DNA of 5,597 nt from an uncultured Flavobacterium sp. (GTDB lineage Bacteria > Bacteroidota > Bacteroidia > Flavobacteriales > Flavobacteriaceae): assembly GCA_946479395.1 (NCBI GenBank), contig CAMLFV010000168.1, positions 1 to 5,597 on the forward strand. The letters run 5' to 3'. Below are positions 1 through 5,597 of the stretch, piece by piece. The position numbers and the translations under genes were made by a program. The notes below the pieces were generated by a model, which ran no database searches, was not told the origin of the DNA, and saw only the letters and a list, made by a program, of their open reading frames with translations. Within the stretch, counting starts at the first letter, position 1. Every line of letters starts with the position of its first letter.

Positions 1-501
1 AGTGGAACTTCGGAAAGAGAATTAACCTCTTTATTAAAAGATATTTTTCCGAACGAAACAATCAAAAACAGATCGCAGTTAAATGAAGGTTTATATAAAA
101 TGCTAAAAACCGAAAGTCTAGCAATTTATCTTATCTTCACTTTAATTATTATTGTTACGTTGTTTTGCTTAACCGGTGCTTTAATAATGATTATTTTAGA
201 AAAGAAAGCACATATAAAAACGTTATACGATGTTGGTTTTTCGCAAAAAAACCTAAAACGCATTTTTCTTTATCAAGGTTTGATTCTTTCTGTTGGCGGC
301 GTTATTATTGGATTGATTTTAGGTATTACCATTACTTTATTACAACAACACCTTGGTTTTGTAAAAATAGCCGATGATTTTCCTTACCCCATTGTTTTCA
401 GTTGGAAAAACGGTGCATTAGTTACTATAACCATCTTAATTTTAAGCATTATTGCATCTTATATTGCTGCAAGTAGAATAAAAATTTTGATGAATGAATA
501 A
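1..501 (+). CDS. FtsX/LolC-E-like ABC transporter permease, C-terminal part (5' end outside window)
   Basis: The reading frame is open from the first base, so this is the last 166 residues of a longer protein; the ATG at 100 is internal. Seen: the end of a periplasmic domain (about residues 1-38, including N-x-L-Y-K-x-L-K-T-E), then three hydrophobic segments at about 40-66, 88-115 and 138-158. Between the first two lies the cytoplasmic coupling region E-K-x-x-x-I-K-T-L-x-x-x-G-F, followed by R-I-F-L-Y-Q-G-L and a glycine-rich helix. This pattern is typical of FtsX-domain permeases of the LolC/LolE type, which work in the inner membrane with a LolD-like ATPase to release lipoproteins toward the outer membrane. 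The lipoprotein-release role is inferred from family resemblance; a MacB-type or other FtsX permease is possible. No partner ATPase is in the window. It ends at TAA 499-501, with 52 bases before the next gene. Confidence 0.88.
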   Translation, partial: SGTSERELTSLLKDIFPNETIKNRSQLNEGLYKMLKTESLAIYLIFTLIIIVTLFCLTGALIMIILEKKAHIKTLYDVGFSQKNLKRIFLYQGLILSVGGVIIGLILGITITLLQQHLGFVKIADDFPYPIVFSWKNGALVTITILILSIIASYIAASRIKILMNE

Positions 502-553
502 TTTTTGTATTTTTATAACTTTATTTTAATAATTAACCCACTAATGTAATAAA

Positions 554-934
554 ATGAAAAAGATCTTATTCTTTATCGCGATAGCATTATTCTCAACAAT
601 TGGTTTTACTTCATGTTCAGAAGACGATGCAGTTATGGAAATACCAACGCCTAACCCAAATCCAAACGTTGGACAACAGTTAGTTGTTACATCAAATGCC
701 ACATACATAAAAGATAAAAATATGTATTTTAGTGAGTTGAGCAAACCAGTTAAATTTACTACAACAAGTGGTTCTAATACGATTGCCGATGTAATATATT
801 ATGTTGATGGTGTTAAAATTAATGGCAATACTTATACACATACAACAATTGCAACTTTAAAAGTACAAGCTAGACGCGCAGGTTTTGTTGATAGTGAAAT
901 AATTACTTTACAATTTGCACAAAAACCATATTAA
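554..934 (+). CDS. Small surface-type lipoprotein with a predicted Ig-like beta domain
   Basis: A 126-residue protein. It has a short K-K n-region, a hydrophobic stretch (residues 4-17) and a lipobox F-T-S-C, giving lipidated Cys21. Cys21 is followed by S-E-D-D, which resembles the acidic lipoprotein export signal that sends Bacteroidota lipoproteins to the outer face of the outer membrane; surface location is therefore likely but inferred. A Pro-Asn spacer (P-N-P-N-P-N, 33-38) separates the anchor from about 85 residues with alternating beta-strand character. The end (Y-T-H near 94-96, then L-K-V-Q-A-R-R-A-G-F and D-S-E-I-I-T-L) loosely recalls chitobiase/hexosaminidase C-terminal-like Ig domains, in which a strand is followed by a 'GY-x-DS' turn. 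No catalytic residues are apparent, so a binding or structural role is the modest guess. The ATG at 554 is chosen because it gives a complete signal peptide. A strong terminator follows, so this gene ends its transcript. Its function is not recognised. Confidence 0.82.
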   Translation: MKKILFFIAIALFSTIGFTSCSEDDAVMEIPTPNPNPNVGQQLVVTSNATYIKDKNMYFSELSKPVKFTTTSGSNTIADVIYYVDGVKINGNTYTHTTIATLKVQARRAGFVDSEIITLQFAQKPY

Positions 935-956
935 TAGTAATATTAAAAGATAAACT

Positions 957-988
957 AAAAACCATCTCATTTGCGAGATGGTTTTTTT
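957..988 (+). terminator. Rho-independent terminator after the small lipoprotein gene
   Basis: The perfect 8-bp stem ACCATCTC (961-968) / GAGATGGT (975-982) encloses a six-base loop. The stem can be extended by A-U pairs from 957-960 and is followed by an uninterrupted run of seven T (982-988). It lies 23 bases beyond the stop codon at 934. This is a textbook intrinsic terminator for plus-strand transcription. It separates the permease/lipoprotein segment from the MutS-like gene. Confidence 0.88.
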
Positions 989-1001
989 GTGTGTAATTTT
1001 A
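970..1001 (+). promoter_or_regulatory. Candidate Bacteroidota-type promoter for the MutS-like/HutD-like unit
   Basis: TTTG at 970-973 lies 20 bases upstream of TAATTTTA at 994-1001. The second box matches the Bacteroidota -7 consensus TAnnTTTG at five of its six fixed positions, and the spacing fits the known -33/-7 arrangement. Transcription would start only about 10-15 bases before the ATG at 1022. The -33 box falls in the loop of the preceding terminator. In DNA this AT-rich a chance match is quite possible, so the call is weak, but the terminator just upstream does require a new promoter somewhere here. Confidence 0.3.
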
Positions 1002-1021
1002 GTCGATTTTAAAACCAAAAT

Positions 1022-2782
1022 ATGTACGCTACTATAAGCCAAGAACAAACAGGTATTCTTAAAAAATTATCCAGAAAAAATAATATATTAAGTTACAGTA
1101 GAATTATGCTGCTTTTGTCAGCAATTTATTTTCTGTATTTAATGATGTATGAAAAGAATCATTTGTACGGATTTGTTGCGTTAGCGCTCATTATTGTCTT
1201 TGTAATTGTTGTAAACATTTATTTAAAAGTACAGTCAAAAATTGCGTATCATAAAACGTTGAAGCAGATAAATACCGATGAAATTTCTTTTTTAGAAGGC
1301 AATCATCAGTTTAATAACGGTGTTGAATATCAAAATCCGCAACATGCTTTTTCGTACGATTTAGATTTGTTTGGATCTAATTCAATCTTTCAGTTTACCA
1401 ATCGTACCGGAACTTTTTTGGGAAAAGATGCGTTAGCAAAAAGTTTACAGGAAATTCCTAATGAAGCATCAATCCTAAAAAAGCAGGAAGCTGTAAAAGA
1501 ACTTTCAGAAAAATTAAATTTTCGTCAGCATTTTCAAACCTTATCATTGTTGGCAGGAACTACCGAAAAAGAAGATCTTGCAATAAAAAATTGGACGGAA
1601 ACTATTTCTGAGAAACCAAAAGCTTTTATGCAGTTTTTTGCTATTTTAATTCCTTTGCTTTTGTTGGTGTCAATCGCTGGATCGGTGTTCAACTGGCATC
1701 CTGTGTTTTCAAAATTAACGGTGTTTTTCTTTACGCTTAATTTATTGTTGATAGGATATTTTAGTCAGCATATTTTAAAAGAAATTGGTAAAAGTGATCG
1801 AATTGCCAACAGTTTACAGCAATATTCAAAAATGCTTCACGCGTTTGAAACCGAAAAATTTCAATCGGTTTATTTAAACGATCTTCAATCTAAACTGCAA
1901 TCAAACCAAAAAACGGCTTATCAAATCGTTACCAATCTGGCAAATTGTTTTGAAAAGCTAAATACCATTGCCAATCTATTCGTGTTTATTGCGTTAAACG
2001 GAACTTTTCAGTATCACTTTTGGGTTTATAAAAAATTGTTGAAATGGAAAGAGAATCATCAGCAAGATTTATGGCAATTCATGCAAATTATTGGTGAAGT
2101 AGAGGCATTGAATAGTTTGGCGAATTTTGCTTACAACAATCCGGAATATCAGTATCCAACAATTACATCGAACCAAATTATGATGGAAGATTTAGGACAT
2201 CCGCTGATTTCAAAAGATAAACGAGTTAGAAATACCATTGATTTCAGCGAGAAGCGATTTGTGATTTTAACGGGAAGCAACATGAGTGGTAAAAGTACTT
2301 TTCTGCGAACCGTTGGTATTAATTTGGTGTTGAGTTACGCTGGTGCACCGATCGATGCCAAACAAGCAATTATTTATCCGCTACCGCTGTGGGTTTCTAT
2401 GAGATTGACAGATTCATTATCAGACAGTGAATCGTTCTTTTTTGCCGAAGTTAAACGGCTAAAGCAAATTGTTACCGAAGCTAAAAAACAACCGATTTTT
2501 GTGCTGTTAGATGAGATTTTAAAAGGAACAAATTCTGACGATAAAAAAACGGGAACGGTTGCTGTGATTGAAAAACTACACAATTTGAATGTCACCGGAA
2601 TGATTGCTACACACGATTTAGAAGTTTGTAAAACTACCGATAATCATTTGCAAACTATGGAAAATAAGTGTTTTGAGGTTGAAATTATCAATAACGAACT
2701 TCATTTTGATTACAAGTTGAAAAACGGAATCTGTCAGAATAAAAATGCTACTTTCATTATGAAAAAAATGGAAATTATTTAA
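1022..2782 (+). CDS. Membrane-anchored MutS-family ATPase (MutS paralogue without mismatch-recognition domain)
   Basis: A 586-residue protein. The C-terminal third is a clear MutS-type ABC ATPase: Walker A G-S-N-M-S-G-K-S (418-425), the signature-like S-E-S-F-F-F-A-E-V (469-477), Walker B V-L-L-D-E (494-498) followed by K-G-T-N, and the switch T-H-D (530-532). The last 50 residues carry the family ending (F-D-Y-K-L-K-x-G-I-C, then N-A-T-F-I-M-K-K-M). Residues 112-140 (D-L-D-L-F-G, N-R-T-G-T-F-L-G) match the start of the MutS core domain. Absent: the N-terminal mismatch-reading domain with its Phe-x-Glu motif, and the Smr nuclease domain of MutS2. Four hydrophobic segments (about 28-42, 49-68, 203-222, 228-247) predict an inner-membrane protein with the ATPase in the cytoplasm. 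Canonical mismatch repair is therefore unlikely; the actual substrate is unknown. The ATG at 1022 precedes the first membrane segment in a natural way. The gene is probably co-transcribed with the HutD-like gene 12 bases downstream. Confidence 0.92.
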   Translation: MYATISQEQTGILKKLSRKNNILSYSRIMLLLSAIYFLYLMMYEKNHLYGFVALALIIVFVIVVNIYLKVQSKIAYHKTLKQINTDEISFLEGNHQFNNGVEYQNPQHAFSYDLDLFGSNSIFQFTNRTGTFLGKDALAKSLQEIPNEASILKKQEAVKELSEKLNFRQHFQTLSLLAGTTEKEDLAIKNWTETISEKPKAFMQFFAILIPLLLLVSIAGSVFNWHPVFSKLTVFFFTLNLLLIGYFSQHILKEIGKSDRIANSLQQYSKMLHAFETEKFQSVYLNDLQSKLQSNQKTAYQIVTNLANCFEKLNTIANLFVFIALNGTFQYHFWVYKKLLKWKENHQQDLWQFMQIIGEVEALNSLANFAYNNPEYQYPTITSNQIMMEDLGHPLISKDKRVRNTIDFSEKRFVILTGSNMSGKSTFLRTVGINLVLSYAGAPIDAKQAIIYPLPLWVSMRLTDSLSDSESFFFAEVKRLKQIVTEAKKQPIFVLLDEILKGTNSDDKKTGTVAVIEKLHNLNVTGMIATHDLEVCKTTDNHLQTMENKCFEVEIINNELHFDYKLKNGICQNKNATFIMKKMEII

Positions 2783-2794
2783 AGTAATAGCCAA

Positions 2795-3343
2795 ATGAAA
2801 ATCACTAAAATTTCAAAAGATACGCTGATTCCAACAATTTGGGATGGAGGCGAAACATTTGAATATTACATTTATCCGGAAAAGACATTGTATGCAAACC
2901 GCAATTTTTTGTTTCGGATAAGCGCAGCAACCATTAGCAAAGTTCCATCTACCTTTACAAAGTTCGAAAATTATCAACGATTTTTAGTAATGTTAGATAA
3001 TGATCTGAATATAAACATTAATGGAAAAGATGAACAATACACACCAAATGATATTTTTAAATTCGATTCTAACAATGATATTATTTCTTACACAAAAGGA
3101 AACGATTTTAATTTAATGGTAAGTAAAAATTTAGAGGAAGCAGATATATTCTTTTTAAATGATACTGTTCAGTTAAATCAATCGTTTATTTTTCTTTTCG
3201 CAATTAATAATACTTTGGTTCATTTAAACAATGAAAAATTCAATTTAAAAACATCAGATCTTTTACTGATCGAAAATACCAATCGAATTTATGTATGGTT
3301 GAAACCTGAACATACTATTTTGATAGGAGGTTTAATAGTTTAA
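2795..3343 (+). CDS. HutD/Ves-family cupin protein
   Basis: A 182-residue protein, close to the usual HutD/Ves length. Family landmarks appear in order: W-D-G-G-x-T near the start (16-21), Y-P (27-28), the core R-I-S-A-A-T-I (41-47), S-x-F-T-x-F-x-x-Y-Q-R-F-L-V-M-L-D (52-68), F-x-F-D near 88-91, and K-G-x-D-F-N-L-M (101-108). These match HutD proteins, predicted double-stranded beta-barrel (cupin) proteins of the cytoplasm. In pseudomonads HutD is genetically linked to histidine utilisation and is thought to moderate hut expression; E. coli Ves belongs to the same family and its role is unclear. No hut gene is visible here, so a histidine link is not supported in this window and hutD is not assigned as a symbol. 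The start lies only 12 bases after the stop of the MutS-like gene, with no promoter or terminator between, so an operon is likely. The second half (about 115-182) is more divergent. Confidence 0.87.
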   Translation: MKITKISKDTLIPTIWDGGETFEYYIYPEKTLYANRNFLFRISAATISKVPSTFTKFENYQRFLVMLDNDLNININGKDEQYTPNDIFKFDSNNDIISYTKGNDFNLMVSKNLEEADIFFLNDTVQLNQSFIFLFAINNTLVHLNNEKFNLKTSDLLLIENTNRIYVWLKPEHTILIGGLIV

Positions 3344-3396
3344 CTGTTCCCTCATTTTATTTTTGTTGTTTTCTTACAAATTTATCGTAGTTTATA

Positions 3397-3418
3397 TATT
3401 TCAAAAATCTTTGAAATA
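3397..3418. terminator. AT-rich hairpin between convergent genes, possible bidirectional terminator
   Basis: A perfect 9-bp inverted repeat, TATTTCAAA (3397-3405) / TTTGAAATA (3410-3418), has a four-base loop AATC. It sits 53 bases after the stop of the HutD-like gene and 16 bases beyond the stop of the minus-strand repeat lipoprotein. Its position between converging genes suggests it ends transcription from one or both sides. The stem has only two G-C pairs and neither side has a long T run, so the call is tentative. Confidence 0.35.
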
Positions 3419-3434
3419 AAATTACTTCTTTAAA

Positions 3435-4535
3435 TTATTTTACGAAAATACCCTTTGCATATCCTATGTTTTTACCATCTGTAAGGCTAATAGGTACTCC
3501 ATTTTTCCAATATGTACCAACAGGATATCCATTTGCATTATATACGTCTCCTGCAACATAAATGTCATTTTCTAAAACAAATATTGACACAGCAGCTGCA
3601 TCTCTCTGACCATTAGTTAGTGCTATTGGTTTGCCATTTTTCCAGTATTTAGCAATTGATGGTCCTCCATTAGGTATACCTTCTCCACCAGCAATATAAA
3701 CATCATTTCCAGATACAAATAAAGAATTTGAAAAAGCATCTAATGTACCATCTGTGAGAGAGGTTGCTATACCGTTTTTCCAATATTTTATAACTCTAGC
3801 ATAACCATTATCTTCGTTTCCAACAATGTGTATGTCATTACCCGATACAAAAATAGATTTTGCAGTAGTTCGTATTGAACCATCACTAAGGTTTATACCG
3901 ATACCATTTTTCCAATATTTTGCAATATAATTTCCTTTTGTATCACTTTCATACCCTGCAACATAAATGTCGTTGCCAGAAATGAATATAGATTCTGCGT
4001 AAGAACTGAACTCATTGCTTGGAAGTTGAACTTCTACACCGTTTTTCCAATAAGTAGCAACTGCAGGTGCACCTTGATATTTGTGTTTCCAGCCTGCAAC
4101 ATATACATCCGTTCCTAATACAAAAATCGATTTTGCGGTTGCGTTGTTTTGCGCAGTAGTAAGTGAAACTCCTATCCCGTTTTTCCAATACTTTGCTATG
4201 GTTATTTCATCATTATGTTCTATACCTACTATGTAGACATCGTTTCCTTCGACAAAAATTGAATTAGCAAAGGCATCTTTGTAACCATTGTTAATTGGAT
4301 AAGCAACACTGTCTTTCCAATAAGTTACTACTTTCATTACTCCGTCAAGACCTCCACTTGTACTGGCTATATATACTGTTGGTGAAGGTATCGGATCACC
4401 TTCAGCATTAACAACTTCAAAATCAGTACAAGATACAACGTTTAGACATAATATAGATAATAAGGCAATGCCTGCATTATTTGTTATGGAATTTTTCTTG
4501 TAAAATAGAGATGAAAAGTTTGAGAAAATGTTCAT
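3435..4535 (-). CDS. Lipoprotein with a predicted seven-bladed beta-propeller of YWKNG repeats
   Basis: A 366-residue protein. The N-terminus has a fairly long polar region with K-K (13-14), a hydrophobic core (about 21-34) and a lipobox V-V-S-C, giving lipidated Cys36; no ATG, GTG or TTG occurs between the ATG at 4535 and the hydrophobic core, so this start is firm. After a short spacer (37-50) the whole protein is repeats of 44-46 residues, each reading roughly Y-W-K-N-G, then L-T-D-G, S-I-F-V, G-N-D-V-Y-V-A-G, and a variable turn. The tryptophan/glycine-rich beta pattern fits a propeller and resembles HAF-type extracellular repeats; this is inference from pattern. No enzyme residues are recognised; ligand or surface binding is the modest guess. 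The residues after Cys36 (T-D-F-E) are less acidic than in the other lipoprotein here, so surface exposure is uncertain. It lies downstream of the ABC-F gene on the same strand, but 186 bases away, so it probably has its own promoter. Confidence 0.86.
   Translation of the reverse strand: MNIFSNFSSLFYKKNSITNNAGIALLSILCLNVVSCTDFEVVNAEGDPIPSPTVYIASTSGGLDGVMKVVTYWKDSVAYPINNGYKDAFANSIFVEGNDVYIVGIEHNDEITIAKYWKNGIGVSLTTAQNNATAKSIFVLGTDVYVAGWKHKYQGAPAVATYWKNGVEVQLPSNEFSSYAESIFISGNDIYVAGYESDTKGNYIAKYWKNGIGINLSDGSIRTTAKSIFVSGNDIHIVGNEDNGYARVIKYWKNGIATSLTDGTLDAFSNSLFVSGNDVYIAGGEGIPNGGPSIAKYWKNGKPIALTNGQRDAAAVSIFVLENDIYVAGDVYNANGYPVGTYWKNGVPISLTDGKNIGYAKGIFVK
3438..4385 (-). repeat. Seven tandem protein-coding repeat units of about 135 bases
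   Basis: The Y-W-K motif begins at residues 72, 116, 162, 207, 251, 297 and 342 (bases 4322, 4190, 4052, 3917, 3785, 3647 and 3512, counting down), so the spacings are 44, 46, 45, 44, 46 and 45 residues. At DNA level the conserved core shows on the plus strand as recurring TTTTTCCAATA-like blocks. The first unit is the most divergent (Y-W-K-D-S instead of Y-W-K-N-G). The last unit stops after I-F-V-K; its missing second half matches residues 51-71 at the start of the domain. Confidence 0.88.
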
Positions 4536-4592
4536 AATATTTGGTTTTTAGTTAGTGTTATGATTTGCTTTTTTTTGAGTTAAATAAATACT

Positions 4593-4620
4593 TTAACAAA
4601 AAAACAAAATTATTTGTTAA
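4593..4620 (-). promoter_or_regulatory. Inverted repeat enclosing a candidate -7 promoter element upstream of the repeat lipoprotein
   Basis: Perfect 8-base arms TTAACAAA (4593-4600) and TTTGTTAA (4613-4620) flank a 12-base spacer. Read on the minus strand, that spacer begins with TAATTTTG (4612 down to 4605), an exact match to the Bacteroidota -7 box TAnnTTTG. Transcription from it would leave a leader of roughly 60-65 bases before the ATG at 4535. No TTTG is present at the expected -33 position, which could mean a regulated promoter or a chance match. The arrangement would suit a dimeric regulator covering the promoter; a weak AT-rich hairpin after the ABC-F gene is the alternative. Confidence 0.3.
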
Positions 4621-4721
4621 GTACGATGAATTTACTTGTGTTTTTATCCAATACTTTAAATTTTTTATAGATTTAGAAAATGAAAGAATGTCAGAATTTT
4701 TACTATGCGAAATTATGAGTT

Positions 4722-5597
4722 TTACAAATTTATTGTTTGATTAATACTAACCTGATCTAAAAAAGTTTCATCATGAGAAATTACCAGTAAAGTTCCCTGA
4801 TAATCATTGATTGCGTTTGTAAGTATTTCTATGTTTTGAATATCCAAATTATTGGTTGGTTCATCTAAAATAATAATATTTGGTGATTCACTTCCTATAC
4901 TTAAACAGCATAACATTAAACGCATACGTTCGCCTCCACTTAAAGCACTACATGGTTTGTTCCAAGTATTTTGTGGAAATAAAAAACGATTCAGTCTGAT
5001 TTTTACTTCATGTTCTTCTAAATTCAATGTATTAAACTGTTGCGCTTGTTCATACACTTTTAAATGATTGTTTATCAAAGAATAATCCTGATCAATATAA
5101 ACCGATGTGCTTTCTTTTCTAAAAATAGTTCCGTGTTGTGGTTCCAATTTTCCTAAAAGAATTTTTATAAACGTGGTTTTTCCAGATCCGTTACTACCTT
5201 TAATCGCAATACGCGATCCACTTAAAATCTGCATATTTAAATTGTTTTTCCATATAAAATCGCTGTTTTCATACTTGAAATTTACATTTTCTGCAGTAAA
5301 AAGGACTTTCCCTTTATTAAGTGTTGAACTGCTAAAACCAAATTTCATTTGTTCGGTTGTTACTACTGTTAATCGTAAATTTTGCAGTTCCTCTCTAATG
5401 TTTCCTGTTTTTTCTGTGTGAACACTTTTTAGCTTCGCTGTACTGTTCTCGGCATTATTTCGCAACGTATTCATCATTATTTTGGCAACACCCGATTTTT
5501 CTTGTTTGCCTTTTCCTCTGCTGTCTAATTTTTGCTGACGTTCAATGGTTTCGCGCTCTTTTTCACGAGCTTGCTTCAATGCTTTTTCCTTGCTGTG
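4722..5597 (-). CDS. ABC-F family ATPase, C-terminal half (5' end outside window)
   Basis: The frame is open to the window edge, giving the last 291 residues of a family usually about 500-650 long; a TTG at 5579 is internal. It begins in the charged inter-domain linker (many K, R, E and Q, roughly residues 1-75), the part of ABC-F proteins that reaches into the ribosome near the peptidyl-tRNA. The second nucleotide-binding domain follows: Walker A G-S-N-G-S-G-K-T-T (bases 5198-5172), signature L-S-G-G-E-R-M-R (4943-4920), Walker B I-I-I-L-D-E-P-T-N-N-L-D (about 4877-4842) and switch S-H-D-E-T-F-L near 4778. The E-P-T-N-N-L-D stretch and the absence of membrane segments mark ABC-F rather than a transporter ATPase. 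Family members act on ribosomes, as translation factors or as antibiotic-resistance ribosome-protection proteins; which applies cannot be told without the first half and linker tip. All catalytic motifs are intact, and no strong terminator follows the stop. Confidence 0.93.
   Translation of the reverse strand, partial: HSKEKALKQAREKERETIERQQKLDSRGKGKQEKSGVAKIMMNTLRNNAENSTAKLKSVHTEKTGNIREELQNLRLTVVTTEQMKFGFSSSTLNKGKVLFTAENVNFKYENSDFIWKNNLNMQILSGSRIAIKGSNGSGKTTFIKILLGKLEPQHGTIFRKESTSVYIDQDYSLINNHLKVYEQAQQFNTLNLEEHEVKIRLNRFLFPQNTWNKPCSALSGGERMRLMLCCLSIGSESPNIIILDEPTNNLDIQNIEILTNAINDYQGTLLVISHDETFLDQVSINQTINL

Noticed and set aside
516..523. TAACTTTA as a -7 box for the small lipoprotein gene
   Set aside because: It is close to TAnnTTTG, but no TTTG lies at a workable distance: the nearest copies leave gaps of 26 or 8 bases instead of about 20. 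The gene may be read from the permease promoter or another start.
541..744. Minus-strand open frame opposite the small lipoprotein gene
   Set aside because: It lies within the antisense of a gene with a clear lipoprotein signal, and its translation shows no domain or sensible start context.
1022..3343. MutS-like plus HutD-like pair as a new defence system
   Set aside because: There is no nuclease, toxin, sensor or mobile context nearby, and both are known chromosomal families. The pair is reported as a neighbourhood worth checking, not as a system.
3438..4385. Regular repeats as a possible CRISPR or other noncoding tandem array
   Set aside because: The period is about 135 bases, the reading frame is kept through all units, and variation falls in the pattern expected of protein repeats; repeats and spacers are not of CRISPR size.
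4725..4732. Exact TAnnTTTG match (minus strand TAAATTTG) at the 3' end of the ABC-F gene
   Set aside because: There is no -33 TTTG at the right distance, it lies in coding sequence, and it would leave a leader of about 190 bases before the repeat lipoprotein.
5107..5421. Plus-strand open frame inside the ABC-F gene (a shorter one also at 4852-5067)
   Set aside because: They are antisense to intact Walker A, signature and Walker B motifs; the translations are Ser/Phe/Cys-rich, as expected for chance antisense frames in AT-rich DNA.

Overview
The window is AT-rich, with very short spacers and no recognisable Shine-Dalgarno sequences. It encodes two lipoproteins, one with an acidic stretch right after the lipidated cysteine (C-S-E-D-D). 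Together with candidate TAnnTTTG-type promoter elements, this points to a Bacteroidota genome, most likely a Flavobacteriaceae member (inference; no marker gene for species is present).

Layout. Plus strand, 1-3343: the C-terminal end of an FtsX/LolC-E-like ABC permease that enters from the left edge; a small lipoprotein (554-934); a clear intrinsic terminator (957-988); then a probable two-gene unit made of a membrane-anchored MutS paralogue (1022-2782) and, 12 bases later, a HutD/Ves-family cupin protein (2795-3343). Minus strand, 3435-5597: the C-terminal half of an ABC-F ATPase that runs off the right edge (stop at 4722), followed after a 186-base spacer by a 366-residue lipoprotein built of seven YWKNG repeats (3435-4535). 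The two blocks converge on a 91-base spacer holding an AT-rich hairpin.

How the genes relate. Nothing shows that the window is one functional system. The permease, ABC-F protein and MutS paralogue look like ordinary chromosomal genes of the phylum. Two points stand out. The repeat lipoprotein looks like a complete seven-bladed propeller whose N- and C-terminal fragments together make the seventh unit. The MutS-like ATPase has four predicted membrane segments, lacks the mismatch-reading domain, and sits directly upstream of a HutD-family protein with no histidine-utilisation genes in view. I see no RNA genes, insertion sequences, CRISPR arrays, phage genes or attachment sites. The longest stretch without a gene is the 186-base spacer at 4536-4721; it holds an inverted repeat around a candidate -7 promoter element and nothing else I can support.
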